A DNA stretch of 64,000 nucleotides from Ophiocordyceps camponoti-saundersi (nom. inval.) (Eukaryota > Ascomycota > Sordariomycetes > Hypocreales > Ophiocordycipitaceae). Shown here in pieces: positions 55,459 to 64,000 of this stretch. Within the stretch, counting starts at the first letter, position 1. Each line of letters opens with the position of its first letter. Where the stretch lies: contig PDHQ01000056.1 in NCBI GenBank assembly GCA_003339415.1, positions 118,972 to 182,971 of the forward strand, read 5' to 3'. The notes below the pieces were generated by a model. That model saw only the letters and a program-made list of their open reading frames with translations, had not been told where the DNA came from and ran no database searches. The position numbers and the translations under genes were made by a program.

Positions 55459-57630
55459 TCAGAAATAGAATCGTTGTTCGCCCGAGTTCCACCAGTTAAG
55501 CGGCTCCGTGGGTACCGCCCATATGTTATCAAACAAATCCATAGGCGCCATACCCAGCATGCCGTCGAGGCTGTTTCCCGTCGGCCAGGGCTGGGGGCAT
55601 TCCGTCGGCGCTGAGAAGTCGGTCAGCGACGCCCCATTCTGCATCTCAGCCATGGCCATCGCCGCATCTTCGCGCGAGCTGTCGCCTGGCTGGTGACCGA
55701 GAGGCTGTGCTGTATGAGCGGGCGTGACGGCCAGCTGGATGGCGCTTGGGCCGGCTGGCGAGTCGCTTTCCTTGTTCAGCCCTGACCCGTGGTCGTAGAT
55801 GCTCTTCAGTGCCGTGAGGGCGCGCCACAGCGGCCCAGACAGCTCAATATCTTTATTCGACTTGGAGGGGTGAGGCCCCGGAGACCCCTTTTCGTTGGCC
55901 GCCGTGGCTGACAGGGCGTAGATCAGTTCGGCCTGCAGGTGCCGCGTCTCGATGTCCGAGGCGTCGCACAGAAAAGAGAGCAGCAAGGCGGAGCTGAGTG
56001 CGTGGTAAGTGAAAGCCCAGCTCCTAGTAGGAAGACACGACAGCTGGTTCATGGCCAAGAACATCTTGACCGTCTCTATGAGATTCTCCTTGCACTTGAT
56101 GCCGACTTCGGTCCGCTGCTGGGAATCGAGCCCGCCACAGTCCCGCCTGAGCGCGGGCCTACAGGCGACGGAGATTAGAAAGCAGGTGTGGAGGCGGATG
56201 GCGTAGCACTGGAGGCTCTCGAGCACCGTCTTGCACATTGCCCTATCTTTGAGGTGAGGTAATGCGAGTTGACGAAGGTTTTCGACGGCCTCGCAGTTGC
56301 TCATGATCTCGGCAAAAGGGGGATCCGTGGAAAGGCCGGGCTTCAGACGACAGGAAATAATCTCGATTACGCCATACATTATCTGGAGATAGCTCAGTCC
56401 AGAACCTGCTTCGGAGCTGACGGACAGTTCCGGGGGAAAATTCATGATGGGACACCGATCAAAGGACAAGGACGAAAGTGTATCGTGCCAGAGGCACTTC
56501 AAGTGCAGCTCTCGACGGATGGCCTCCTTGACCCCGGCGTCGGGCGACGCGCCGTGGCTGGGCCTCTGCCGATGGAGCCCGAGCGACTGGGCAAGGCGGG
56601 CGGTCAAGCCCAGCAAGGCCCAAGAGGCCTCGGCCTTCATGTCGTTGAGCAGAACGAATCCTATCAGGAGGAGGGCCTGAATGGAGTCGAAGGAAGGCCT
56701 GGGCAAAGTTAGACAAGGAAGAGACGCAGCAAAGAACGGGACACTCGTACCTGAGAAGGAAATTTGAAACCCTCAGAAAGTGAAAGGATATTTGAGTGAA
56801 CTTTTGGCTATTTTGCGTCCGCTGAGGAAAGGGATCATCGTGAAATTGGGCGCCGACGGCGAGGACGGCAAACAGGTTGGCGAGCCACGAGGCCGTGACG
56901 GGCAGTGAGGGACCGCTGGAGCCGGAGCGGTCGGCCAAGTAAGCCATCAGCTTGGACTCGAGGTCGTCCATGTCATGAACGAAGCCCCAAAACGGCTGCG
57001 GCACCTCTTTGTATGTGCGGAACAGGGAGATGATGTCCCTGTCGGACGGCATATCAGCGGCGACATCGCGCGTCAGGAGGTCGAGATGACGAGAGGACAT
57101 GAGCGGGAAAGGCGCCTCGGTGTTGAGGCCGAGTATGGAATAGACGCCATCGTCGCCGGCCGCAGCTGCCGAGGGCTGTTCGCGCCGTAGCAAGGCAGGA
57201 ATGCTGTTCTGGCCGAGGAAGCGATCGGCAACGGCATCAGTGTCGTCGTCGAGCGCGGCACGAGGCCAGCTACTGCTCCCCGTTCGGGCGAGATCGGCAG
57301 AGAGAGATCGCGCCCGGGTAGGGGGCGCTCGTTTCGCGGCGACGGCGGCGGAACGGTTCGGTTTATAGGAACAGAGTCCGCTGTGGTCACGCTTGACGCA
57401 GTTCTCACAGGGCTGCTTGTTATCGCACTTGACTTTGCGTTGGCGACAGGGCCAGCATGCGGAGCCTAGATAGGGGGAGAGGGAAAGACAATGTGAGCGT
57501 CAGGACGAGAGATAGGAGAGAGAGAGAGCCCAATAGGGGTGAAACACGGTTTACCGTAGCGGACTTTGCGGTGGGAGCGGATGATACGATTGGCCTCGTC
57601 GGGCGTCAGCGCCTTAGTCTCGTCGGCCAT
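55459..57630 (-). CDS. Zn(II)2Cys6 transcription factor
   Basis: Model on the minus strand: exons 57555-57630, 56751-57465 and 55459-56698, 676 residues, starting MADETKALTPDEANR. The binuclear zinc cluster has six Cys at 29, 32, 39, 45, 48 and 57 (ACWPCRQRKVKCDNKQPCE), with the first intron splitting the codon just before it, a common position in this family. The middle homology region (fungal transcription factor domain) follows: FLRTY-like DIISLFRTYKEVP, SWLANLFAVLAVGAQF, then after intron 2 ALLLIGFVLLNDMKAEASW and RLAQSLGLHRQR. The C-terminus is acidic and aromatic. It is nuclear; targets are unknown. It is divergent from the RdRP gene with only 307 bp between starts. Confidence 0.9.
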
Positions 57631-57937
57631 GACGATCTATTTTGGGGCGTTTTCTTCAGCGGCCGTGGCGTCCGGCGGACTGTGGATGGTCCGGGCGTCG
57701 TCCGGCCGATATTGATGAACCACATTAACACGCACATACATACGAGTCCACGAGGTTCGCGGTTAAGGATGTCACGTGCGGGCCGTTGGGAAAGCAAAGC
57801 TTACGTACATGCAGACACGGATAGGTCCGTACATCCCCCACAGATATATCAGGACGAAAGCCGAGGCTAACTCTAGCTTCCAACGGCTTTTACTTGCTTT
57901 TGGCCAGGGCTTCGGCCCCCCCTATCATTCGCTGACG
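57631..57937. promoter_or_regulatory. Shared divergent promoter of the Zn2Cys6 and RdRP genes
   Basis: 307 bp separates the two start codons. It holds clustered CGG/CCG triplets (about 57667-57705), the kind of half-site bound by Zn2Cys6 factors, and a palindromic CACGTG at 57773-57778. An earlier in-frame ATG for the RdRP at 57809 would shorten the spacer to 178 bp. Binding is inferred, not shown. Confidence 0.5.
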
Positions 57938-60900
57938 ATGCCTTCGGCCGGGGAATCGCTCGAGGAGTTGAAGCGGACGGTGAATAGACTAAACATGAGC
58001 TATAACCTAGATATTCGGATTCCAGACCCTACGCTTTCCCCCCGCAAGGCGAAGCTGCTGAACAAATCCGACGAAGACGGCTTGGGCGACAAGCTGTATC
58101 GAACCCTACGCTATCTTTGCTTTCACGATCCGGGCAAGCTATCGGCGCACATCGGCAGGCTTCATCATGAGGCTTCCTTGATCCTAGGCTCGTCGTCCGA
58201 GTTTGGCAAATCGATCCAGAAGAGGGCGGCGATCCGTGAGCGGTTTTGGGACATTCTCCAGGAGAATGCTTGTCCGAAACGGAGTCTGAGTGACCTTTCT
58301 GAGTCGAAACCGAAGAGGCCCAAGTCTCGCGACGGCCGGAGCTTTCGTCCTGACCTGGTCGATAGTCTTCCCGTCCGAAGCTCGACAACTTCTGGATCTA
58401 GCTTTTTGGATAGCAGTCGCTCATCAGTCGGGTTCAGAGCCGCTTCAGTTTCCACTTCGTTTGAGAAAACGTTTTCCAATTCCCCCGATAATGATCAAGA
58501 CAACTTTCCCATGACTTCTAAGGAATACCGTGACCTGGTCAACAAGTTCAACGAGAATAATTCTGTCGCACAGCAGCGGTCGTCTGCACCTAATTCAATG
58601 AACGAGAAGCTCAAGAGTAGCTCCAAATGGAAATCATCCTCCTTCGGCTCGGAGATGAAGAGCTCTAGCCCAGCCGCGGCTTTATCTCTCGAGCAGAAGC
58701 TGCAGAAGATCTGGCCTTCTTTACCGGGTCTTGATTCGGCTCCTCTGGCCGTCGTTTGGGAAATTACGCGAATCTTTCAAAGCTGTGGAGTAGAGCCTGG
58801 AACTTGCGAACTCGAGTACGACGAGAAATGGCTTGATCAGAACGTCCTCCGCCAGACCTTGAAGAATGACCCTTCTTTCAAGTGCAAGACTCTCCCTTCT
58901 GCCTGTAGCTCTCGCGCCTGGTCACTCGCTACCACCAGCTTCTCTACAAAGACTGAACAGGTGTATCTGTCGGCCGAGCTCGAAATATGCCCGCCATCGA
59001 ACAAAATGGCGTCTCCCTTTAGGCTAATTCTGAAGCCACTAGAGATAGATAAGGGTTATCGACTTTCGCGTCGTTTCGGCGCCGACCGCTTTCTGACAGT
59101 GAATATCCCGGATCCGAAGGCTCTTCGAAGAAAGTTAGAGGAGCATGACCGCGGAAAGGGGGATGTTTTGGTCAAGTTCAATAATTGGCTGTTTTCTTCG
59201 TCTCCTCATGTCTTCCTGGGCCGAGACTGGGTCCCGTACTTCTTCTCCAAGAAGGGAACCAAGAAGTCTACCAAGAAGGCGACCACGAAGGGTGCCAAGG
59301 AGACTCAATTTGCGATGTCGAGAATATTCCTGTTCGCCTCGGACGGTCCCGGCTTTCGGAAAACCTCTGCCGGCGCCTTTCCTTGTCCAGAGGAGGCTTT
59401 GACTCCCTTGTCACGCACAAAGCTGACGCTGGACGGACTGACGCACTGGGCGATCGGTATCAAAGATGCAGAAAATTCGGCCAAATCCGCCGTCAAGCTT
59501 TTTTCTCGATGGTCACTCAGCCATACGAAAAGTTGGCCGACTGAAGAACTCGAAAGGGGTCAGATTCGGATGAAACGTGACATCGGCACGCATGAAGTGA
59601 TGAATGATGGGCTGGGGCGCATGTCCAAAGCCTTGGCTAGGAGGATCGCCTCGCATATGGGGCTGTCTGATACTCCGGCCGGTTACCAGGGGAGGATAGG
59701 CAGTGCCAAAGGATTTTGGATCATCGATGTCGAGTCTGAGCTCTGCGACGAGGACATTTGGATCGAGCTGTACCCTTCACAAATCAAATGGAAGTGTGAT
59801 TTCGTGGAAAGCGCCTATAGGATATTCGAGGTCAGGGCTTTCGCTCGGGAGGCCAGGACGGGATCGCTGAACCACCAGTTCATCCCTCTTTTGGAGGCCC
59901 AAGCCATCGACCGACTTGCCATGCGGAGATGCATCGAGCAGGCCCTTAGAAACAGCCTGATGGCTGATCTCGAAGCCCTGGTGCTGGCGCTGGACCGTCC
60001 CGAGGACTTGCGGCTGTGGCTGCGGCAGGTCGGGCAGGCGAACCCTCAGGGTTTCCGCTTCCTTGCCGGTCTGCCGAGGTCGAAAGAAGACATCGTCGCC
60101 TTTTTGATCGATGCCGGCTTTCGACCCAAGCAGCTCAAGTACTTGCAGGAGCTCTGTAGAGAGATTGGTGAAAAAAGGGCGGAAACGCTCATGGATAAGC
60201 TACACGTTCCTATTCCTCAGTCGACGAACCTATTCATGGTGGCCGACTTCCTGGGCGTGCTGGAAGAGGGACAGATCAGTGTCCATTTTTCGACCAAGTT
60301 CGAAGCCGACGACTTTTGCGACACGGCCCTCGACGGCTTGGACGTGCTGGTGGCGAGGGCCCCTGCTCATACCCTGTCAGACATACAAAAGGTCGTGGCC
60401 GTTTCGCATCCCAAGCTGCGGAGACTGAAGGACGTGGTCGTCTTTTCGACAAAGGGCAAGAAGCCGCTGGCTGCTCTGCTCTCTGGGGGCGACTACGACG
60501 GCGACATTTGCTGGATATGCTGGGATCGAAAGATTGTCGACAACTTTCGCGGTGCTCCGGTGCCTAAGAGCGTCGAGGTTCCCAAGGTTGACAGGTTAAA
60601 TATGACGGTTGACGACCTCACAGGGGGGAAAGTGAAATACTGGCGGAAGATATGCTCTAAGTTCATCTATCTCGGCTTCCTCTTCTCCCTCCAGCCTGAC
60701 ATGCTGGGCGTCTGTACCGTGTACAAGGAGAAGCTCAGCTACAGGTGGGGAGCGGCAGACGGTCGGTTGACGAAGCTGAGTGCCCTGCTCGGCGAGCTCG
60801 TCGATCAGAGTAAGCAGGGCGTCATCTTCGACTACGAGGCCTGGGCTCGATTCTGCAGAGAGGAGATCCGACCGCCGAAGCAGCTCCAAGACCCGGCCTA

Positions 60901-61579
60901 CTTCAACGCCAAGTGCGTGGCGCCGGAGATGCTGGGTGATGACAGTCCGATTCAGGACGTGCTCAAGTTCAAGGTGGCGCAGACGGCGGTCGGATGTTGG
61001 TTGAAGAGGCTGAAAGAGACTATCGAGTCGTCGGAGGGGGTGTGCAGGACCTACTACGACGCAGACTTGACCGCCATGTACAACCGAGTCGACGCGAGGA
61101 GGAGGGGCTGCAGTGCCATCGACAAGCTCTTGAAAGGTCTCAAAGCCGACCTCGACGTCGTGCAGGAAGAGTGGTGTCAGAAGATGAGCGACGAAAGCAG
61201 CGACTACGAGGCGAGATGCGAAGAGGTGTTTGCGTCGTGGCAGGAGGTGGCACCATCCCCCGACCTCCTCTGGGACGAACATATCCGGCGGCTCCTCGAC
61301 GACGGGGGTCAGCATCACACGCTGGGCTGGTGGTTCATGCTCAAGGCGTCGGCGACGTTCAAGTACTTCCACGGTGCTTGCTGGAAATTCGCGTGGCGGA
61401 TGGCGGGAGCATGGGGGTGTCATCTCAAGGCGCGGGAAACGGCCAGGCCGATGATGCCGCCGGCTGTGGTCCAGCTCTCGATGTACGGCTTTCTGTGTCC
61501 GTCCAAGATGATGAAGAAGGGGGTTGCGCAGAGGGTGGTGGAGGAAGAGGCGATGACGATTTTGGAGGGGAGGGGATGA
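57938..61579 (+). CDS. Cellular RNA-dependent RNA polymerase (RNA silencing, QDE-1 family)
   Basis: Single open exon, 1213 residues from MPSAGESLEELKRTVNRLN at 57938; the frame also has an ATG at 57809. The catalytic loop GGDYDGDICW holds the family's D-x-D-G-D motif (852-856, bases 60491-60505). Other family landmarks are GAFPCPEEALTPLSRTKL, RIGSAKGFWIID, LEEGQISVHFSTKF and VLVARAPAHTLSDIQKV. The N-terminal 300 residues include a Ser-rich region (about 175-260). Enzymes of this family copy single-stranded RNA into double-stranded RNA for small-RNA silencing such as quelling. Which paralogue (qde-1, sad-1 or rrp-3 type) cannot be fixed by eye. It is intact, in contrast to the silenced elements in the same window. 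Confidence 0.9.
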   Translation: MPSAGESLEELKRTVNRLNMSYNLDIRIPDPTLSPRKAKLLNKSDEDGLGDKLYRTLRYLCFHDPGKLSAHIGRLHHEASLILGSSSEFGKSIQKRAAIRERFWDILQENACPKRSLSDLSESKPKRPKSRDGRSFRPDLVDSLPVRSSTTSGSSFLDSSRSSVGFRAASVSTSFEKTFSNSPDNDQDNFPMTSKEYRDLVNKFNENNSVAQQRSSAPNSMNEKLKSSSKWKSSSFGSEMKSSSPAAALSLEQKLQKIWPSLPGLDSAPLAVVWEITRIFQSCGVEPGTCELEYDEKWLDQNVLRQTLKNDPSFKCKTLPSACSSRAWSLATTSFSTKTEQVYLSAELEICPPSNKMASPFRLILKPLEIDKGYRLSRRFGADRFLTVNIPDPKALRRKLEEHDRGKGDVLVKFNNWLFSSSPHVFLGRDWVPYFFSKKGTKKSTKKATTKGAKETQFAMSRIFLFASDGPGFRKTSAGAFPCPEEALTPLSRTKLTLDGLTHWAIGIKDAENSAKSAVKLFSRWSLSHTKSWPTEELERGQIRMKRDIGTHEVMNDGLGRMSKALARRIASHMGLSDTPAGYQGRIGSAKGFWIIDVESELCDEDIWIELYPSQIKWKCDFVESAYRIFEVRAFAREARTGSLNHQFIPLLEAQAIDRLAMRRCIEQALRNSLMADLEALVLALDRPEDLRLWLRQVGQANPQGFRFLAGLPRSKEDIVAFLIDAGFRPKQLKYLQELCREIGEKRAETLMDKLHVPIPQSTNLFMVADFLGVLEEGQISVHFSTKFEADDFCDTALDGLDVLVARAPAHTLSDIQKVVAVSHPKLRRLKDVVVFSTKGKKPLAALLSGGDYDGDICWICWDRKIVDNFRGAPVPKSVEVPKVDRLNMTVDDLTGGKVKYWRKICSKFIYLGFLFSLQPDMLGVCTVYKEKLSYRWGAADGRLTKLSALLGELVDQSKQGVIFDYEAWARFCREEIRPPKQLQDPAYFNAKCVAPEMLGDDSPIQDVLKFKVAQTAVGCWLKRLKETIESSEGVCRTYYDADLTAMYNRVDARRRGCSAIDKLLKGLKADLDVVQEEWCQKMSDESSDYEARCEEVFASWQEVAPSPDLLWDEHIRRLLDDGGQHHTLGWWFMLKASATFKYFHGACWKFAWRMAGAWGCHLKARETARPMMPPAVVQLSMYGFLCPSKMMKKGVAQRVVEEEAMTILEGRG

Positions 61580-61822
61580 TGTTGAGTAACGGCCTTGATT
61601 TATACGGGATACCCCCCTATTTCCTTTTCATGATCCTTGAGAACGGGGCTGTAATGGTCGAGTGGGAAGGGTTGTGTTCTTCGTTACTCTTCTGTTCTTG
61701 TTATGCCCAAGTTGATAGCATATCTGGTGGTGACGAAGGGGTCCATCATGATGACTCCCTCGTGGGCTATCAAGACAAGCCGAGCAGGGTAGATCATGGA
61801 GATGAGAAGAGAGACAGCTGAT
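61580..61822. other. Convergent 3' regions of the RdRP and permease genes
   Basis: A 243-bp spacer; no gene is seen. Confidence 0.5.
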
Positions 61823-63373
61823 TTAAGAGGTTGGTAAGATGACATCGGAGATCTTGACCGGCCGGGTTTTGTAGATGAGCTTGTGGCCGACCAGCAGGAC
61901 GAGGAAGATGAAGATGCTGATGTAGGAGGCGAAGAATTCGACGGTGTTCCATTCAATGAAGACGGTGAAGCCACTGGTGAGGAGGATGGCGATGTTGAGG
62001 ACGACGCCGAACATAGACAGCCACGGCTGAAAGGGCGCCTTGTACGGTAGGCTTTCTCTGGGCTGGCCCCGTAGACGCAGGACGGCCATGAAGCGCAGAT
62101 GGCAGAGGTTGATGAGGGCCCAGGTGACGAAGCCGGCGACGGCGGTGATTTTGAGAAGCCACTCGAAGACGGTGACGCCGTCGCTCGACAGATTGAGGAA
62201 ACCGAGGAGGCCGAAGCTGGAGCAGAAGAGGACGGCCCAGTAAGGGGTGCCGTGGGCGTTGGTGCGACGGACCCAGGCCGGGGCGTGACCCTCGTCGGCG
62301 AGGGCGATCATGATGCGGCTGCTAGAGTAGATGTCGGAGTTTGCGGCGCTGAGGACGGCGGTGAGGAGGACGGCGTTGATGAGGTGTGAGAGGGCGCCCT
62401 TTTCCGCCAGCTTGGCGATGATGACCAGCGGCGAGGCGGAGGCGTCTTGGGCCTTGCTGCTGCTCAGACCCGGGTGATTGAAGGGGACGTCGATGCCGAC
62501 GAAGAGGACGGTGGCGAGGAAGAGGCTGACGATGCCGTAAAAGGTCCAGCGGATGGCCGACGGTATCTCCTTGGCCGGGTCCCGCGTCTCGCCCGCGCCG
62601 ATCGCCACCAGCTCCGTCCCCTGATAGGTGAAGCCGGCGGTGATGAGGGCGACCCAGAACCCGACGAAGCTGCCCCCCGGGCCGGAGACGAGATGCTCGG
62701 CGAAGGCACCGGGGGAATTATGCTGCCAGTACCGAAAGCCGATGTAGCCCTCCTTACCGCCTGCGGCACCGGCGTTGAAACAGGCGGCGAAGATGACGAA
62801 GCCGACGATGAAAACTACCTTGATGAGAGAGAACCACATCTCCAACTCGCCGAACCAGCGGATCGGTAAGAGGTTGACGGCAGTGAAGACGAGGAGGAAG
62901 ACGGCGATCCAGATGCCGACGTTTAACTCGGCGTTCCAATACTGTATGATGAGTCCGGCGGCTACGAGTTCAACAGCCAAGGTGAGAGACCAAGAAATCA
63001 ACAGGATCCAACCCATGGCGAAACCAAGCGAGGGATCAATAAAGCGCGAGGCATAGACGGTGAAGGCCCCCGTCACGGGCATGTAGGCCGCCATCTCCGC
63101 CAGGGCGGTCATGACGCTGAAAGACACCAAGGCGATGAGGATGAAGGCCATGAGGAGGGAGGCTGGTCCGGCGTGGGCGAGGGCCGGGCCGATGCCGAGG
63201 AAGAGTCCCGTGCCGATGGTGCCTCCTATAGCGATGAATTGGAGATGGCGGGCTGTGAGGCGTCGGTCTAGGCCGTTGTTGGCGTTTGAGGTGTGTTGTA
63301 TGACTGAGGATGAGTCTTCTTCTGGGTGGCTTTCTTGGCCTGTAGCCAAGTCTGGTTGTTTTTCTGTTGACAT
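61823..63373 (-). CDS. Amino acid permease (APC superfamily, fungal YAT family)
   Basis: Single exon, 516 residues, start ATG at 63373. A hydrophilic N-terminus (1-35) is followed by RRLTARHLQFIAIGGTIGTG, the conserved TM1 signature of yeast-type amino acid permeases with its unwound GTIGTG. About 12 membrane segments follow. TAGFTYQGTELVAIGAGETR in the TM6 region and AVLSAANSDIYSSSRIM in the TM8 region are family hallmarks. The C-terminal tail is short and basic (YKTRPVKISD). It is a proton-coupled importer of amino acids at the plasma membrane; similarity to the DIP5/GAP1 group gives no firm substrate. It converges on the RdRP gene. Confidence 0.9.
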   Translation of the reverse strand: MSTEKQPDLATGQESHPEEDSSSVIQHTSNANNGLDRRLTARHLQFIAIGGTIGTGLFLGIGPALAHAGPASLLMAFILIALVSFSVMTALAEMAAYMPVTGAFTVYASRFIDPSLGFAMGWILLISWSLTLAVELVAAGLIIQYWNAELNVGIWIAVFLLVFTAVNLLPIRWFGELEMWFSLIKVVFIVGFVIFAACFNAGAAGGKEGYIGFRYWQHNSPGAFAEHLVSGPGGSFVGFWVALITAGFTYQGTELVAIGAGETRDPAKEIPSAIRWTFYGIVSLFLATVLFVGIDVPFNHPGLSSSKAQDASASPLVIIAKLAEKGALSHLINAVLLTAVLSAANSDIYSSSRIMIALADEGHAPAWVRRTNAHGTPYWAVLFCSSFGLLGFLNLSSDGVTVFEWLLKITAVAGFVTWALINLCHLRFMAVLRLRGQPRESLPYKAPFQPWLSMFGVVLNIAILLTSGFTVFIEWNTVEFFASYISIFIFLVLLVGHKLIYKTRPVKISDVILPTS

Positions 63374-64000
63374 TTTTCTGGGGGGGGGGATTTCCTTGTT
63401 TTTCTTTCAAGTTGTTGACTGTCCTATTTCTCTTGTTTCTTTATATCTTTTATCTTGCTTTGATTTAAAAGCTTGACGGGGGGAGTTGACGATGGGGGAA
63501 AAACGAGGGGATGATAGAGAAGAGAGAGAGAGAACGAAGAGGGGAATAAGAAGAGAAGAAGAAGAAAAAAACAAGAAGAAAAGAATGGAGTAGAAAAAAC
63601 GGAGAAAGAGAGAGAGATAAACAATAGAAACGGGTTCCATTTTACTTTAGATGGGCAATAAACCTCGTTTTGGGACCCCTTTAAGCGGGAACCGGCGCGT
63701 CGTCTTGGCCGTGGGTCTTGCGGGTACCTTGTGACGACGTTTTTTTTTTTTTAATAGGAGAAGATACGAAGGAGAGGGAAAGAATCAGAGAGAGAGAGAA
63801 ATCTCTGCTGCCGGAGGTTTTCCTTGGCGGCGGATGTCGGGAGGGGGGTGGATTGGGTTTTCTTTTGGGTTGATGCCACGATAAGCTTGATAGGAGGGGG
63901 GGGGGGGGGGGGGGCGGGGGGGGGGGGGGGGGTGTGCCTACTCGTTTGTCTCTGCCTACCTCCTCTTGTCCTTTTTATGGACCTAGCAGGTCCTCCCTAC
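63374..64000. other. Upstream region of the permease gene
   Basis: On the gene's strand it is a long CT-rich leader (about 63500-63640), typical of highly expressed fungal genes, with poly-A/T runs. A long G tract lies at 63896-63932. Confidence 0.5.
63896..63932. repeat. Poly-G tract (19 G, one C, 17 G)
   Basis: An almost unbroken G run about 525 bases upstream of the permease start. The length is uncertain because such tracts sequence poorly. It could form a G-quadruplex. Confidence 0.7.

Noticed and set aside
57776..57937. N-terminal extension of the RdRP from a GTG or from ATG 57809
   Set aside because: GTG is not a usual nuclear start. The segment has no similarity to the family as I know it, while 57938 starts a typical N-terminus. 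ATG 57809 remains possible.
1..64000. CRISPR arrays, rRNA genes, bacterial-style operons or phage genes
   Set aside because: No spaced repeats or rRNA sequence are seen, and the gene structure is eukaryotic throughout.

Overview
The window comes from the nuclear genome of a filamentous ascomycete (Pezizomycotina; probably a Sordariomycete, with Hypocreales only a guess). The evidence is short GT-AG introns of 54-115 bp with CTAAC-like branch points, a Zn2Cys6 regulator, a QDE-1-type RNA-dependent RNA polymerase, CT-rich promoters, and a block of repeats mutated in the manner of repeat-induced point mutation (RIP: CpA/TpG lost, TpA in excess, CpG kept).

Bases 1-28060 are a nest of LTR retrotransposons, all on the minus strand, with no intact gene. 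Aligning the copies by eye resolves it. E2 (21887-28060) is a complete Ty1/copia element with 298-bp LTRs and a perfect 5-bp target duplication (AAATC). E1 (806-21714, continuing left of the window) is a second copy of the same family, split by a 12.3-kb Ty3/gypsy element G (4801-17085, 618-bp LTRs) and by a 3.05-kb element X2 (17312-20361, 454-bp LTRs). A second X copy (X1, 1-805) interrupts E1's left part. E2 shows the uninterrupted sequence at E1's two internal insertion points. X has no visible pol and shares LTR ends, primer-site-like leader and polypurine tract with G, so it looks like a non-autonomous partner. G carries two extra reading frames in divergent array (about 5.6-9.1 kb) besides gag-pol; I do not recognise either.

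The mutation pattern stops at 28060/28061. From there to 64000 the sequence is ordinary gene space: a secreted protein with ADP-ribosyltransferase-like features (29246-30517, holding an unresolved assembly gap in an intron); a single-pass membrane protein (31380-32204); an unknown protein (33016-33984, minus); an unknown protein (37356-38234); an MFS transporter (38868-40265) convergent with a bestrophin-family channel (40409-41797, minus); a secreted alpha/beta hydrolase (43570-44928); a GMC oxidoreductase (45932-47903); a Ser-rich single-pass membrane protein with unresolved 5' end (49299-50118); a secreted aspartic protease (51032-52396, minus); the RIO1 kinase (53328-55080); a Zn2Cys6 transcription factor (55459-57630, minus) divergent from the RNA-dependent RNA polymerase (57938-61579); and an amino acid permease (61823-63373, minus).

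No biosynthetic cluster is evident. Links worth noting are the RNAi polymerase sharing a 307-bp promoter with a transcription factor, the effector-like secreted gene lying next to the retrotransposon block, and the hydrolase and oxidoreductase genes standing in tandem. Splice sites were chosen by eye from reading frame, GT-AG borders and branch points, so gene models are predictions.
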